DNA of 64,000 nucleotides from contig CAZUHQ010000008.1 in the NCBI GenBank assembly GCA_964620605.1, forward strand, positions 3,055 to 67,054, read 5' to 3'. A program made the translations under genes and the position numbers. This document shows positions 1-7,396 of the stretch, piece by piece. The notes under the pieces are model-generated. The model searched no databases. It had not been told where the DNA came from and was given only the letters and a program-made list of their open reading frames with translations. The DNA is from Thalassotalea_E sp964620605 (GTDB lineage Bacteria; Pseudomonadota; Gammaproteobacteria; Enterobacterales; Alteromonadaceae). Numbering within the stretch: the stretch's first letter is position 1; the number at the start of each line of letters is the position of its first letter.

Positions 1-27
1 TTTATTGAGTTTCATTTAACGACCTGA

Positions 28-576
28 TTAGTAGACCAAAACAGCGCGACGGTTTTTCGCAAACGCAGCTTCTGTGCGATCTTTAACCATAGGTTTTTCT
101 TCACCATAGCTAACAACAGATAATTGTGAAGCAGCAACGCCCATGTTTTCCAGGTAAGTCATAACCGCTTTGGCACGACGCTCACCCAAGGCGATATTGT
201 ATTCAGGTGTACCACGCTCATCGGCGTGACCTTCGATTAATACGCTAACATTTGAGTTCTCATTTAAGAATTTTGCATGAGCGTCCAAAATCGCTGCAAA
301 TTCAGCATCTACGGTTGATTTATCAAAATCAAAGTAAACGATATGCTCAGAGCGTAAACGTTCCATTTCTTGACGTTTCTGCTCTTCGATCTCTTGCTCT
401 CTCTTCATTGCATTGGCACGAATTCTTGCTTGTTCAGCCGCCTGAGCTTCAGCTTGGGTTTGGGCATTGGTATCTACTTGACTTTGCTCATCAACTTCAG
501 AATTTGAGCTACATGCAGCTAATGCCATCATAGGTAATGCTACAGCAAGAGCTTTAACAGTTTTATTCAAGCGCAT
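28..576 (-). CDS. pal: Peptidoglycan-associated lipoprotein Pal
   Basis: Outer-membrane lipoprotein of the Tol-Pal system; it binds murein and helps draw the outer membrane inward at division. A signal peptide ends in lipobox LAAC with the lipidated Cys at residue 22. A Gln/Ala/Glu-rich linker (about 30-75) leads to an OmpA-like domain (about 76-182) with the murein-binding signature GHADERG at 116-122. The length of 182 residues is normal for the family. It is last in the ybgC-tolQRAB-pal series seen here, 45 bp after tolB. The cpoB gene that often follows would lie outside the window. Identification is secure. Confidence 0.98.
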   Translation of the reverse strand: MRLNKTVKALAVALPMMALAACSSNSEVDEQSQVDTNAQTQAEAQAAEQARIRANAMKREQEIEEQKRQEMERLRSEHIVYFDFDKSTVDAEFAAILDAHAKFLNENSNVSVLIEGHADERGTPEYNIALGERRAKAVMTYLENMGVAASQLSVVSYGEEKPMVKDRTEAAFAKNRRAVLVY

Positions 577-621
577 TTCGATTTTCCTTATTGTTTCAAT
601 ATTATTAACTTTTAATCATTA

Positions 622-1968
622 TTATAAGAATGGTGACCAAGCCGGAGACTTCACCTGCCCGTTAAGTGCAGGTAACCTGGCTTTAAATCGACCATCCACT
701 GACACTAAACTCAATACCTGACGGCTATTGTGTAAGGTGCTGTAAATTATCATGCCACCATTAGGGGCAACACTTGGTGATTCATCTAAGCGCGTTTTGG
801 TTAAAACCTGGAAGATGCCAGAGCTTAACTCTTGTTTCGCTAAATGATATTTCCCCCGTGTTCTATTAACCATTATCAGTTCACGTCCGTCTGGTGTTAA
901 TGAACCACCCAGGTTCATTTCACCGTCAAACGTTAGACGTCTTACTCTACCATCAACTAAATTTACGCGATATAGCTGAGGTTTTCCACCCCGTTCTGAA
1001 CTAAATATCAATGATTTACCATCAGGTGACCAACTTGGCTCAGTGTCTATCGCTCGATGTCTGGTAATGCGGCGTAATTTTTTCGTCGCGATATTCATAG
1101 TATAAAGCTCGGGATTACCATCTTTTGACAACACCATCGCCAGGCTATTACCATCAGGAGACCAGCGCGGCGCACTATTTATTCCATCAAACGAGCTAAT
1201 TAATGTTCTTTTACCGGTATAAATATCAATAACATAAATTTGCGCCTGGCGGTTTTCAAAAGTAACGTAAGCGAGTTTGTTACCATCTGGTGACCAGTCT
1301 GGTGACATTAACGGTTCTTTTGAACTCAATAGCACATGCTCGTTATAACCGTCATAGTCGGCAATCACTAACTGATACGGATAATCTCCCTGATCGCGGA
1401 CGATGACATAAGAAATTTTCGTTAAAAATGCACCGCGACTGCCGGTTAATTTTTCGTATACTTCATCGCTGATCCTGTGGGCATAGCGACGAAATTGGCT
1501 GCTGGAGATCTCAACCGTACTTTGATCTAAAATATGATCTGAAGTTTGTACCAGCTTGCCACTACTAAGCATTTGTGTCTGGCCACCGGTAATTTGACCA
1601 CGGATAACATCGACTAACTGATAACTAACCTGATAGCGGCCAATTGAGGTTTCGCGAATTTGGCCAACGACAATATTTTCTACGCCCTCAGCTGCCCAGG
1701 CGGCATAATCAATTTCACTGTCTTTAGATGGCATTTGTGGAAAACGCAGTTCATTGATCGGACTAAACTTTCCACTGCGCAGTAGATCATCACTAACCAC
1801 TTTGGCAATACTTTCAGGTAGTTCGCCATTGCCTTGCCATTGAAATGGCAAAATCGCAATCGGCCGAGCGCCATCTATGCCTTCAGTGATCACTATTTCT
1901 AAGGTGGCATTAACCTGGCTGGTGAAAATAAATAAACAAGTTAATAAAATGGATTTGATTTTTATCAT
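622..1968 (-). CDS. tolB: Tol-Pal system periplasmic protein TolB
   Basis: Periplasmic beta-propeller that links TolA in the inner membrane to Pal in the outer membrane. A signal peptide (about 1-21) precedes an N-terminal alpha/beta domain (about 22-165). A six-bladed propeller follows, with repeated blade motifs of the WSPDG type (SPDWSPDGNKLAYV, APRWSPDGNSLAMV, EPSWSPDGKSLIFSS). The length of 448 residues fits the family. It lies 33 bp after tolA and 45 bp before pal, inside the conserved tol operon. The N-terminal TolA-contacting segment after signal cleavage starts TLEIVITEG, as expected. Confidence 0.98.
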   Translation of the reverse strand: MIKIKSILLTCLFIFTSQVNATLEIVITEGIDGARPIAILPFQWQGNGELPESIAKVVSDDLLRSGKFSPINELRFPQMPSKDSEIDYAAWAAEGVENIVVGQIRETSIGRYQVSYQLVDVIRGQITGGQTQMLSSGKLVQTSDHILDQSTVEISSSQFRRYAHRISDEVYEKLTGSRGAFLTKISYVIVRDQGDYPYQLVIADYDGYNEHVLLSSKEPLMSPDWSPDGNKLAYVTFENRQAQIYVIDIYTGKRTLISSFDGINSAPRWSPDGNSLAMVLSKDGNPELYTMNIATKKLRRITRHRAIDTEPSWSPDGKSLIFSSERGGKPQLYRVNLVDGRVRRLTFDGEMNLGGSLTPDGRELIMVNRTRGKYHLAKQELSSGIFQVLTKTRLDESPSVAPNGGMIIYSTLHNSRQVLSLVSVDGRFKARLPALNGQVKSPAWSPFL

Positions 1969-2001
1969 ATTTTGTAAAAAACACTTAATTGTTATTAATA
2001 A

Positions 2002-2901
2002 TTAAAATTCAGGCACCACAGTTAAACTGATTGTGCGCATTTTTTCAAACACTTCCGGATCTTTTGACACAGGTAACTTACCGGCCTTGTTAACCGCGTT
2101 GCGTGCCACATCACAAACTACTCGATCCCCTTGACCAGCCTGAATACTGATAACAAAACCAGAAGGTGCCAGTTTAATCGCTAATTTACAAGACTTACCT
2201 TCCATGGTTGCTTTATCGGTGAGCAAATTATTTTGGATCATTCGGGTTATTAGCGCAGTATATTTACCAATTTCAGAAGTGATCTGCTGATTACGCGCTT
2301 GCTGACGCGCCGCCATCTCTTCTGCCATCTGCTGTTCTAATAATTTCTGCTGCTCGGCACGTTCGCGCGCTTCCTGTTCTTTACGTTTTTTCTCTGCTGC
2401 TTGCTTTTTCCTACGCGCTTCTGCTTTTTTCGCTGCTTGCTGTTCTTTTAAGCGTTTTGCTTTTGCTTCAGCAGCTGCTTTTTCCGCCGCCTTTTTCTCT
2501 CGTTCTTTTTGTTTTCTTAATTTTTCAGCGGCTGCGGCTTTCACGCGGGCTTTTTCTGCCGCGGCATTCGCAGCTTTACGTTCCCGTTCTTTTTTCTGAC
2601 GTTGCTGCTCCAGCGCTTTTAAGCGCTTTTCTTCTTTCGCCCGTCGACGTTTTGCTGCCGCCGCTTTTTCTTCCAATGCTTTTAAACGCTTGGCTTCATC
2701 GTCCTTTTGTTTTTTCAGCTTGTTAATTTGCGCATCCACCTTGCTTCTGTCAACAACTACTGCCTGAATCGGCTTGACTTGCGCCGCCGTAGGTGTCGGT
2801 TTTGGCGGCGTGGCGGAAAAGTCCCCCAATAACAGCACTAATAATAGTGCCGCATGTAAGGCCAAGCTGTAGGCGAGTGCTTTACTAAAGGTTGAATTCA
2901 C
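2002..2901 (-). CDS. tolA: Cell envelope integrity protein TolA
   Basis: Inner-membrane protein that spans the periplasm and passes TolQR energy to TolB and Pal. One N-terminal membrane segment (about 9-27) is followed by a long helix very rich in Lys, Ala, Glu and Arg (about 60-205) and a C-terminal globular domain (about 206-299) with two Cys residues (KSCKLAI and RVVCDVAR) typical of TolA domain III. The low-complexity helix produces long shadow frames on the other strand. It starts 5 bp after tolR, suggesting translational coupling. At 299 residues it is shorter than the roughly 420-residue E. coli protein, within normal variation in helix length. Confidence 0.97.
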   Translation of the reverse strand: MNSTFSKALAYSLALHAALLLVLLLGDFSATPPKPTPTAAQVKPIQAVVVDRSKVDAQINKLKKQKDDEAKRLKALEEKAAAAKRRRAKEEKRLKALEQQRQKKERERKAANAAAEKARVKAAAAEKLRKQKEREKKAAEKAAAEAKAKRLKEQQAAKKAEARRKKQAAEKKRKEQEARERAEQQKLLEQQMAEEMAARQQARNQQITSEIGKYTALITRMIQNNLLTDKATMEGKSCKLAIKLAPSGFVISIQAGQGDRVVCDVARNAVNKAGKLPVSKDPEVFEKMRTISLTVVPEF

Positions 2902-2906
2902 GTGCG

Positions 2907-3332
2907 CTATTTCTCCGGTGAATCCGTCATTAAACCAACCGATGTCACGCCGGCATCACGCTGCAATAATACCATTAGCTGGATCACCGCATCATAAGGT
3001 ACGGCGCCATCTCCATTTACTACCACAGGTGTTTCAGGCTCTACTTTAAGGTGTGCCGCCACTAAGGTTGCCAGTTCTTCTGCCGACATAGGTTCATTTT
3101 TGCTGATGCCAACAGCAAGGTAATAATTACCTTGTGCGTCTACCGAGGCCACTAATGGTGGTTTACTGTCTTTACTTAACGGTTCAGCATCTGCTTTTGG
3201 CAAGTCTACTTTTACCCCTTGGGTTATCAAAGGAGCTGTCACCATAAAAATAATTAACAGCACCAGCATTACATCAATGTAAGGCACAACATTGATTTCA
3301 GCGACTTTGCGACGTCTGACTCGATTATACAT
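2907..3332 (-). CDS. tolR: Tol-Pal motor subunit TolR (ExbD/TolR family)
   Basis: Stator protein of the TolQR proton-driven motor in the inner membrane. A basic N-terminus (RVRRRKVAEINVVP) precedes the single membrane helix (about 18-38). This helix carries the proton-path Asp at residue 20 in VPYIDVMLVLL, equivalent to Asp23 of E. coli TolR. The periplasmic domain (about 45-141) is the usual ExbD-like fold. Position between tolQ and tolA distinguishes TolR from ExbD. Gaps are 8 bp from tolQ and 5 bp to tolA. Confidence 0.97.
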   Translation of the reverse strand: MYNRVRRRKVAEINVVPYIDVMLVLLIIFMVTAPLITQGVKVDLPKADAEPLSKDSKPPLVASVDAQGNYYLAVGISKNEPMSAEELATLVAAHLKVEPETPVVVNGDGAVPYDAVIQLMVLLQRDAGVTSVGLMTDSPEK

Positions 3333-3340
3333 AACGCCTC

Positions 3341-4027
3341 CTATTGTCCCTGGTGCTCACCTGCCGTTTGACGATGTAAAATACTGGAAAATTCTTCCAT
3401 AAAATTACCGTAACTGTTTTCAAGCTTTTCCACGTGATGAGTAAAACGGTTATATGCCATAACCGCAGGAATAGCGGCAAACAGCCCCATGGCGGTGGCA
3501 ATTAACGCTTCCGCAATACCTGGCGCGACTTGGGCTAAGGTTGCTTGTTCCTGCGCGCCAAGGGCGATAAATGAATTCATAATCCCCCAAACCGTGCCGA
3601 ACAAACCGATATAAGGGCTGATAGAGCCGACGGTTGCCATAAAAGGTAAATGAGTTTCTAAATCATCCACTTCTCTGGAAAGTGCGACGCGCATCGCTCT
3701 GTGAGTACCATCAACTACCGCTTGCGGGGAATGGATATTGCTTTTTCTTAAACGGGCAAACTCTTTAAAACCGGCAACAAATAAACTTTCTATGCCATAA
3801 ATATGTGCGCGGGCCGAAATTTCGCTGTACAGTTTGCTCAAATCCGCACCACTCCAAAACTTATCCTCAAAATTTTGCAGCTGGTGACGCGCCCCTTGCA
3901 ACGCTTTTCTGCGCTGGAAAATCATGGTCCAGCAAGCAATGGAAAAACCCAATAAAGTTAACATTACCGCCTTAACTAATAAGCTGGCCTGTAAAAACAA
4001 ATCAAAAAACGAAAGTTCAGCTGACAC
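3341..4027 (-). CDS. tolQ: Tol-Pal motor subunit TolQ
   Basis: MotA/TolQ/ExbB family proton-channel subunit. Three membrane helices are visible (about 14-34, 130-152 and 165-190). The cytoplasmic loop between the first and second contains conserved RAMRVALSREVDDLE, and the second helix has the typical ATVGSISPYIGLFGTVWGIM pattern. The start overlaps the end of ybgC by 11 bp, a sign of translational coupling. The length of 228 residues is standard. Confidence 0.98.
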   Translation of the reverse strand: MSAELSFFDLFLQASLLVKAVMLTLLGFSIACWTMIFQRRKALQGARHQLQNFEDKFWSGADLSKLYSEISARAHIYGIESLFVAGFKEFARLRKSNIHSPQAVVDGTHRAMRVALSREVDDLETHLPFMATVGSISPYIGLFGTVWGIMNSFIALGAQEQATLAQVAPGIAEALIATAMGLFAAIPAVMAYNRFTHHVEKLENSYGNFMEEFSSILHRQTAGEHQGQ

Positions 4028-4427
4028 CTTTTAATGCTCCTAATATAGTGTTTGGGATAGCGCATGGCTTAGCACGTGCAAGATCGATATATGCGACCAG
4101 CACTTCAATATGACACAAGATAATACCTTGTTGATTGGTAATGTCTTGAGAAAATTTCACACTGGCACGTTTTATTTCGCTAAGGACTGAAGTCACTGTA
4201 AGTAAATCATCGAGCTTGGCGACTGCCATATTATCCATTTCAAGCTTTCTGACCACAAAGCCACAGTTTTGTTCTAAAAAATATGACTGCTCGATACCGA
4301 GTTCTCTGAGCCACTCAGTGCGGGCACGTTCACAAAAATTTAAATAGTTAGCGTGGTAGACATTACCACCGGCATCGGTGTCTTCGTAATAAACCCGTAA
4401 CTGGTATTCATTTTTTGGTAGAGACAT
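4017..4427 (-). CDS. ybgC: Tol-Pal associated acyl-CoA thioesterase YbgC
   Basis: Hotdog-fold thioesterase that hydrolyses acyl-CoA and is regularly the first gene of tol-pal operons. The 4-hydroxybenzoyl-CoA-thioesterase-like motif YYEDTDAGGNVYHANYLNF (about 13-31) contains the catalytic Asp of the family and the characteristic Gly-Asn-Val-Tyr-His segment. The length of 136 residues is normal. Translation overlaps tolQ. Its promoter should lie in the AT-rich DNA just above 4427; I could not assign a convincing -35/-10 pair there. Confidence 0.95.
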   Translation of the reverse strand: MSLPKNEYQLRVYYEDTDAGGNVYHANYLNFCERARTEWLRELGIEQSYFLEQNCGFVVRKLEMDNMAVAKLDDLLTVTSVLSEIKRASVKFSQDITNQQGIILCHIEVLVAYIDLARAKPCAIPNTILGALKGVS

Positions 4428-4651
4428 TACTATAAGTATGGCTAGAACTCACTCTAGCTAGCTAATTATTTTTACAGAATATAGTAATAGATCACACCTA
4501 GTTCAAACAAGCCTTAATGTCGCAGTTTAACGGTATTTTTATGCAAAATATCGAGAATTTTATTTATCGAAATATTTCGTAGGGTTTTATTCACCATCCA
4601 TTAACATTTATACATTAGTTTTTCTAATGTGAAACTGGTAATTTTTTTCGT

Positions 4652-4681
4652 TTGTCAGTGATTAGAGTAATCACTTAAAAT
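4652..4681 (+). promoter_or_regulatory. Strong sigma70-type promoter with a palindromic operator in its spacer
   Basis: TTGTCA (4652-4657) and TAAAAT (4676-4681) are separated by 18 bp and read on the plus strand. The spacer is almost wholly a perfect palindrome, AGTGATTA-GAG-TAATCACT (4657-4675), with 8-bp arms. An operator placed between -35 and -10 would allow repression by steric block. There is no plus-strand gene downstream. The only product this promoter could make before the terminator at 4837-4862 is a short RNA. The cognate regulator is unknown to me. Confidence 0.6.
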
Positions 4682-4687
4682 ACTCTT

Positions 4688-4862
4688 GTTTTCTGAGCTA
4701 GCGCACAAATAAAGCAACGAACCCCTGATGTTTTATTTTTAGCCAGACATTTTCAGTGAAGAGATAGTCACTATTTCTTCTCTCTGACATACTTCCTGGA
4801 ATACAAATTCCTTCTAGCAACTTGAAATTTAAGTTGGCCCGCTAATTAGCGGGCTTTTTTTT
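4688..4862 (+). ncRNA. Candidate small RNA between ybgC and ruvB
   Basis: About 175 nt between the promoter at 4652-4681 and a perfect terminator. No ORF longer than a few codons follows any start codon on this strand. The region folds into successive hairpins: 9-bp stem 4758-4766/4772-4780 with loop GTCAC (one G-U pair); 5-bp stem 4798-4802/4807-4811; 6-bp stem 4818-4823/4831-4836; and the terminator stem 4837-4854. The layout (unstructured 5' part, central hairpins, U-tailed terminator) is that of Hfq-type regulatory RNAs. I do not recognise it as 6S, Spot 42, RyhB or CsrB. The transcription start is inferred from the promoter. Confidence 0.5.
4837..4862 (+). terminator. Intrinsic terminator of the candidate small RNA
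   Basis: GCCCGCTAATTAGCGGGC (4837-4854) is a perfect 18-bp palindrome followed by eight T (4855-4862) on the plus strand. On the minus strand no T tract follows, so it is not a terminator for ruvB. No plus-strand protein gene precedes it. Confidence 0.85.
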
Positions 4863-4932
4863 GCCTGAAATTTATCAAAAGTGCAAGGCGGTATTACATA
4901 GCTTTGCACCTATTAATCATAGGAGAATCAAA

Positions 4933-5934
4933 CTAGGACTTGGTTAAACCAAAATGCTGATAAGCTCTTTCTGTGGCGATCCGCCCGCGCGGTGTCCGCT
5001 GTAAAAAGCCTTGTTGGATTAAAAACGGCTCAAGCACATCTTCTATGGTTTCGCGCTCTTCACCGATAGCAGCTGCTAAATTATCCAAGCCAACCGGGCC
5101 ACCGATAAATTTTTCGATAATCGCCTGCAGCAGCTTTCTGTCCATAATATCAAACCCTTCATCATCCACTTCCAGCATATCCAGCGCGCTTGCCGCGGTT
5201 TGCTGACAGACATTGCCCTGGGTTTTAACATCGGCATAATCGCGCACCCGGCGTAATAATCGATTAGCTATTCTAGGGGTACCGCGCGAACGTTTTGCCA
5301 CTTCAAATGCAGCATCTTGAGAAATTGTAAGATTAAGAAAATGTGCTGAACGACTGACGATATCGGTTAAATCTTTAGTATTATAAAACTCCAGTCGCTG
5401 CACTATACCAAATCTGTCTCGTAATGGCGATGTTAATGCGCCAGCTCTGGTAGTTGCGCCAATCAAGGTAAAAGGTGGCAGATCCAGTTTGATTGAACGC
5501 GCCGCCGGTCCTTCGCCAATCATGATATCTAACTGATAATCTTCCATCGCCGGATACAGCACTTCTTCTACCATAGGGCTTAAGCGATGGATTTCATCGA
5601 TAAACAGTACGTCGTTTTCTTCAAGGTTAGTCAATAATGCCGCCAAGTCACCTGCTTTTTCTAACACCGGTCCGGAGGTAGTTCGAATGTTGACGCCCAT
5701 CTCATTAGCAACAATATTCGCTAATGTCGTTTTACCTAAACCCGGCGGACCAAAAATCAATAAATGATCCAACGGTTCAGCGCGCTTTTTTGCCGCCTGA
5801 ATAAAAATTTCCATCTGAATTTTGACGTGATCTTGCCCAGTATAATCGACCAGCATTTTTGGTCGGATGGCGCGATCTACCCCTTCATCTTCGACGGTTT
5901 CCACAGGTTGGATCAAACGATCTGCTTCTATCAT
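4933..5934 (-). CDS. ruvB: Holliday junction branch-migration helicase RuvB
   Basis: Hexameric AAA+ motor that drives branch migration of Holliday junctions with RuvA. Walker A GPPGLGKTT (about 64-72), Walker B LFIDEIHRL (about 114-122), the sensor-1 region LIGATTRAGAL and arginine-finger region LRDRFGIVQRLEFY are present. A C-terminal winged-helix domain (about 260-333) ends with the RGRIATERAYQHFG motif. The length of 333 residues is typical. The gene lies 52 bp after ruvA; ruvC, ruvA and ruvB are in order on one strand. Confidence 0.98.
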   Translation of the reverse strand: MIEADRLIQPVETVEDEGVDRAIRPKMLVDYTGQDHVKIQMEIFIQAAKKRAEPLDHLLIFGPPGLGKTTLANIVANEMGVNIRTTSGPVLEKAGDLAALLTNLEENDVLFIDEIHRLSPMVEEVLYPAMEDYQLDIMIGEGPAARSIKLDLPPFTLIGATTRAGALTSPLRDRFGIVQRLEFYNTKDLTDIVSRSAHFLNLTISQDAAFEVAKRSRGTPRIANRLLRRVRDYADVKTQGNVCQQTAASALDMLEVDDEGFDIMDRKLLQAIIEKFIGGPVGLDNLAAAIGEERETIEDVLEPFLIQQGFLQRTPRGRIATERAYQHFGLTKS

Positions 5935-5986
5935 TTAGCTTCTCTATTACTTTTCTTGCTCACACCCGGTTTTAGTAAAATCCGGG

Positions 5987-6604
5987 TTATAACATGGCTT
6001 TTAATGCGTCGCGGATCAAATCTTCACTATCCATCTGTGGTGAGAAAACCGCTTTAATCGCTTTGTCTGCCTGCCCTTGAGTATAACCAAGCGACACCAG
6101 GGCATTAATCGCATCACCTTTAGCATTAGTGGTGAGACTAGTACCGTTAACCGGGGTTAATGGCATGGCGTCGGTAAGTTGTATTTCGCTATCGCTGTGC
6201 CAGTCTTTTAACCGATCGCGCATTTCGATTAACAAACGCTCTGCGGTTTTTTTACCAACGCCAGGAATTTTCACTATGGTTGATAAATCGTCATGCATCA
6301 CACAACTGACAAATTGATCCGCTGACATGCCGGATAATATCGCGAGCGCCAGCTTAGGACCAACACCGTTAACCTTAATGAGTAAACGAAACAGCTTACG
6401 CTCAACCTTATTGGCAAAACCATATAATAATTGCGCATCTTCACGAACCACAAAATGGGTATAAATAATCGCTTGCTGCTCAAGCTCAGGCAGCGCATAA
6501 ATACTGGTCATCGGCATAGTCACTTCATAACCAATACCAGCACATTCAATTAATATTTCCGGGGGAAGTTTTTCTACTAAGGTTCCGCGTAATCGACCGA
6601 TCAA
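5987..6604 (-). CDS. ruvA: Holliday junction recognition protein RuvA
   Basis: DNA-binding subunit that tetramerises on Holliday junctions and recruits RuvB. The OB-fold N-terminus MIGRLRGTLVEK is canonical. Two helix-hairpin-helix elements follow (NGVGPKLALAILSG and PGVGKKTAERLLIEMRDRL), and a flexible linker (about 145-158) leads to the RuvB-contacting C-terminal domain (about 159-205). The length of 205 residues is normal. The gene sits between ruvC (95 bp upstream) and ruvB. Confidence 0.98.
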   Translation of the reverse strand: MIGRLRGTLVEKLPPEILIECAGIGYEVTMPMTSIYALPELEQQAIIYTHFVVREDAQLLYGFANKVERKLFRLLIKVNGVGPKLALAILSGMSADQFVSCVMHDDLSTIVKIPGVGKKTAERLLIEMRDRLKDWHSDSEIQLTDAMPLTPVNGTSLTTNAKGDAINALVSLGYTQGQADKAIKAVFSPQMDSEDLIRDALKAML

Positions 6605-6699
6605 AACAAAATCCAGCGTTATTATTACTATGGTGCAACCATAGCACTATACATTTATACAGTAAAGAGGTAAGTGGCGATAAAGCCGGGTGAATAATT

Positions 6700-7227
6700 T
6701 TATCTAAGCCGACGGCGCACCACTTTCGTCGCCTGTCCCGACATTTTTGCTAACGAGTCATAACTGTGGGCATGACATAGCGCTACCGCTAAGGCATCGG
6801 CGGCATCCGCCTGCGGTGTTGCTGGTAATTTCAACATCGATTTCACCATATGCTGCACCTGGGTTTTATCCGCTGCGCCGGTACCAACCACGGATTGTTT
6901 AATTTGCCGGGCAGAATATTCAGCAATCGCCAACTCATTCGAGGTCGCTGCAACAATCGCCGCCCCCCTTGCCTGACCAAGCTTTAATGCACCACCAGGG
7001 TTAACCCCCATAAACACTTGCTCTATAGCAAACATATTCGGCTGAAACTGCAAAATCAATTCAGAAACCCCGGCAAAAATCGTCTGTAGGCGCTCACCCA
7101 AGTCATCACCAGCCGCTATCGCTTTAATACAGCCGCTACCTAAATAACTGAGCTTTCGTCCTTCCTGTTTGATCACCCCATAACCTGTGATACGCGAGCC
7201 TGGATCTATGCCTAAGATAATGTTCAA
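6700..7227 (-). CDS. ruvC: Holliday junction resolvase RuvC
   Basis: Dimeric endonuclease that cuts Holliday junctions symmetrically. The four acidic catalytic residues of the RNase H-like fold are seen: Asp in GIDPGS, Glu in FAIEQVF, and the Asp pair in DAADALAVALCH. I chose the TTG at 7227, giving about 175 residues starting MNIILGIDPGS, because family members begin just before this strand. A longer reading to a TTG at 7287 adds 20 residues unlike the family and has no ribosome site. The upstream AAGAATACC is only a weak ribosome site, so the exact start is uncertain. Confidence 0.95.
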   Translation of the reverse strand: MNIILGIDPGSRITGYGVIKQEGRKLSYLGSGCIKAIAAGDDLGERLQTIFAGVSELILQFQPNMFAIEQVFMGVNPGGALKLGQARGAAIVAATSNELAIAEYSARQIKQSVVGTGAADKTQVQHMVKSMLKLPATPQADAADALAVALCHAHSYDSLAKMSGQATKVVRRRLR

Positions 7228-7340
7228 GGTATTCTTATTATTCGTTTTAAATAGTTGAAATGATGCCAGAGTTAATGTCACTGGCAATTATATAATACCA
7301 ATTGAAATAAGTAATTGAGTTATTTTGTCACAGCGATAAA

Positions 7341-7367
7341 TGCAGTTAAGGTATTACCCTAACTGCA
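7341..7367 (-). terminator. Probable weak terminator after aspS
   Basis: Arms TGCAGTTA (7341-7348) and TAACTGCA (7360-7367) form a perfect 8-bp stem 30 bp beyond the aspS stop. On the minus strand it is followed only by a short TTTAT run, so termination may be partial and read through into ruvCAB. Confidence 0.45.
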
Positions 7368-7396
7368 CTATCCATATTGAAGTGAAAATCAAATAA

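Noticed and set aside
2457..2726. 89-residue plus-strand frame inside tolA
   Set aside because: Product of the Lys/Ala-rich low-complexity helix read backwards.
4688..4862. RyhB or CsrB-type RNA
   Set aside because: No Fur box at the promoter and no series of GGA loops; the resemblance is limited to general layout.
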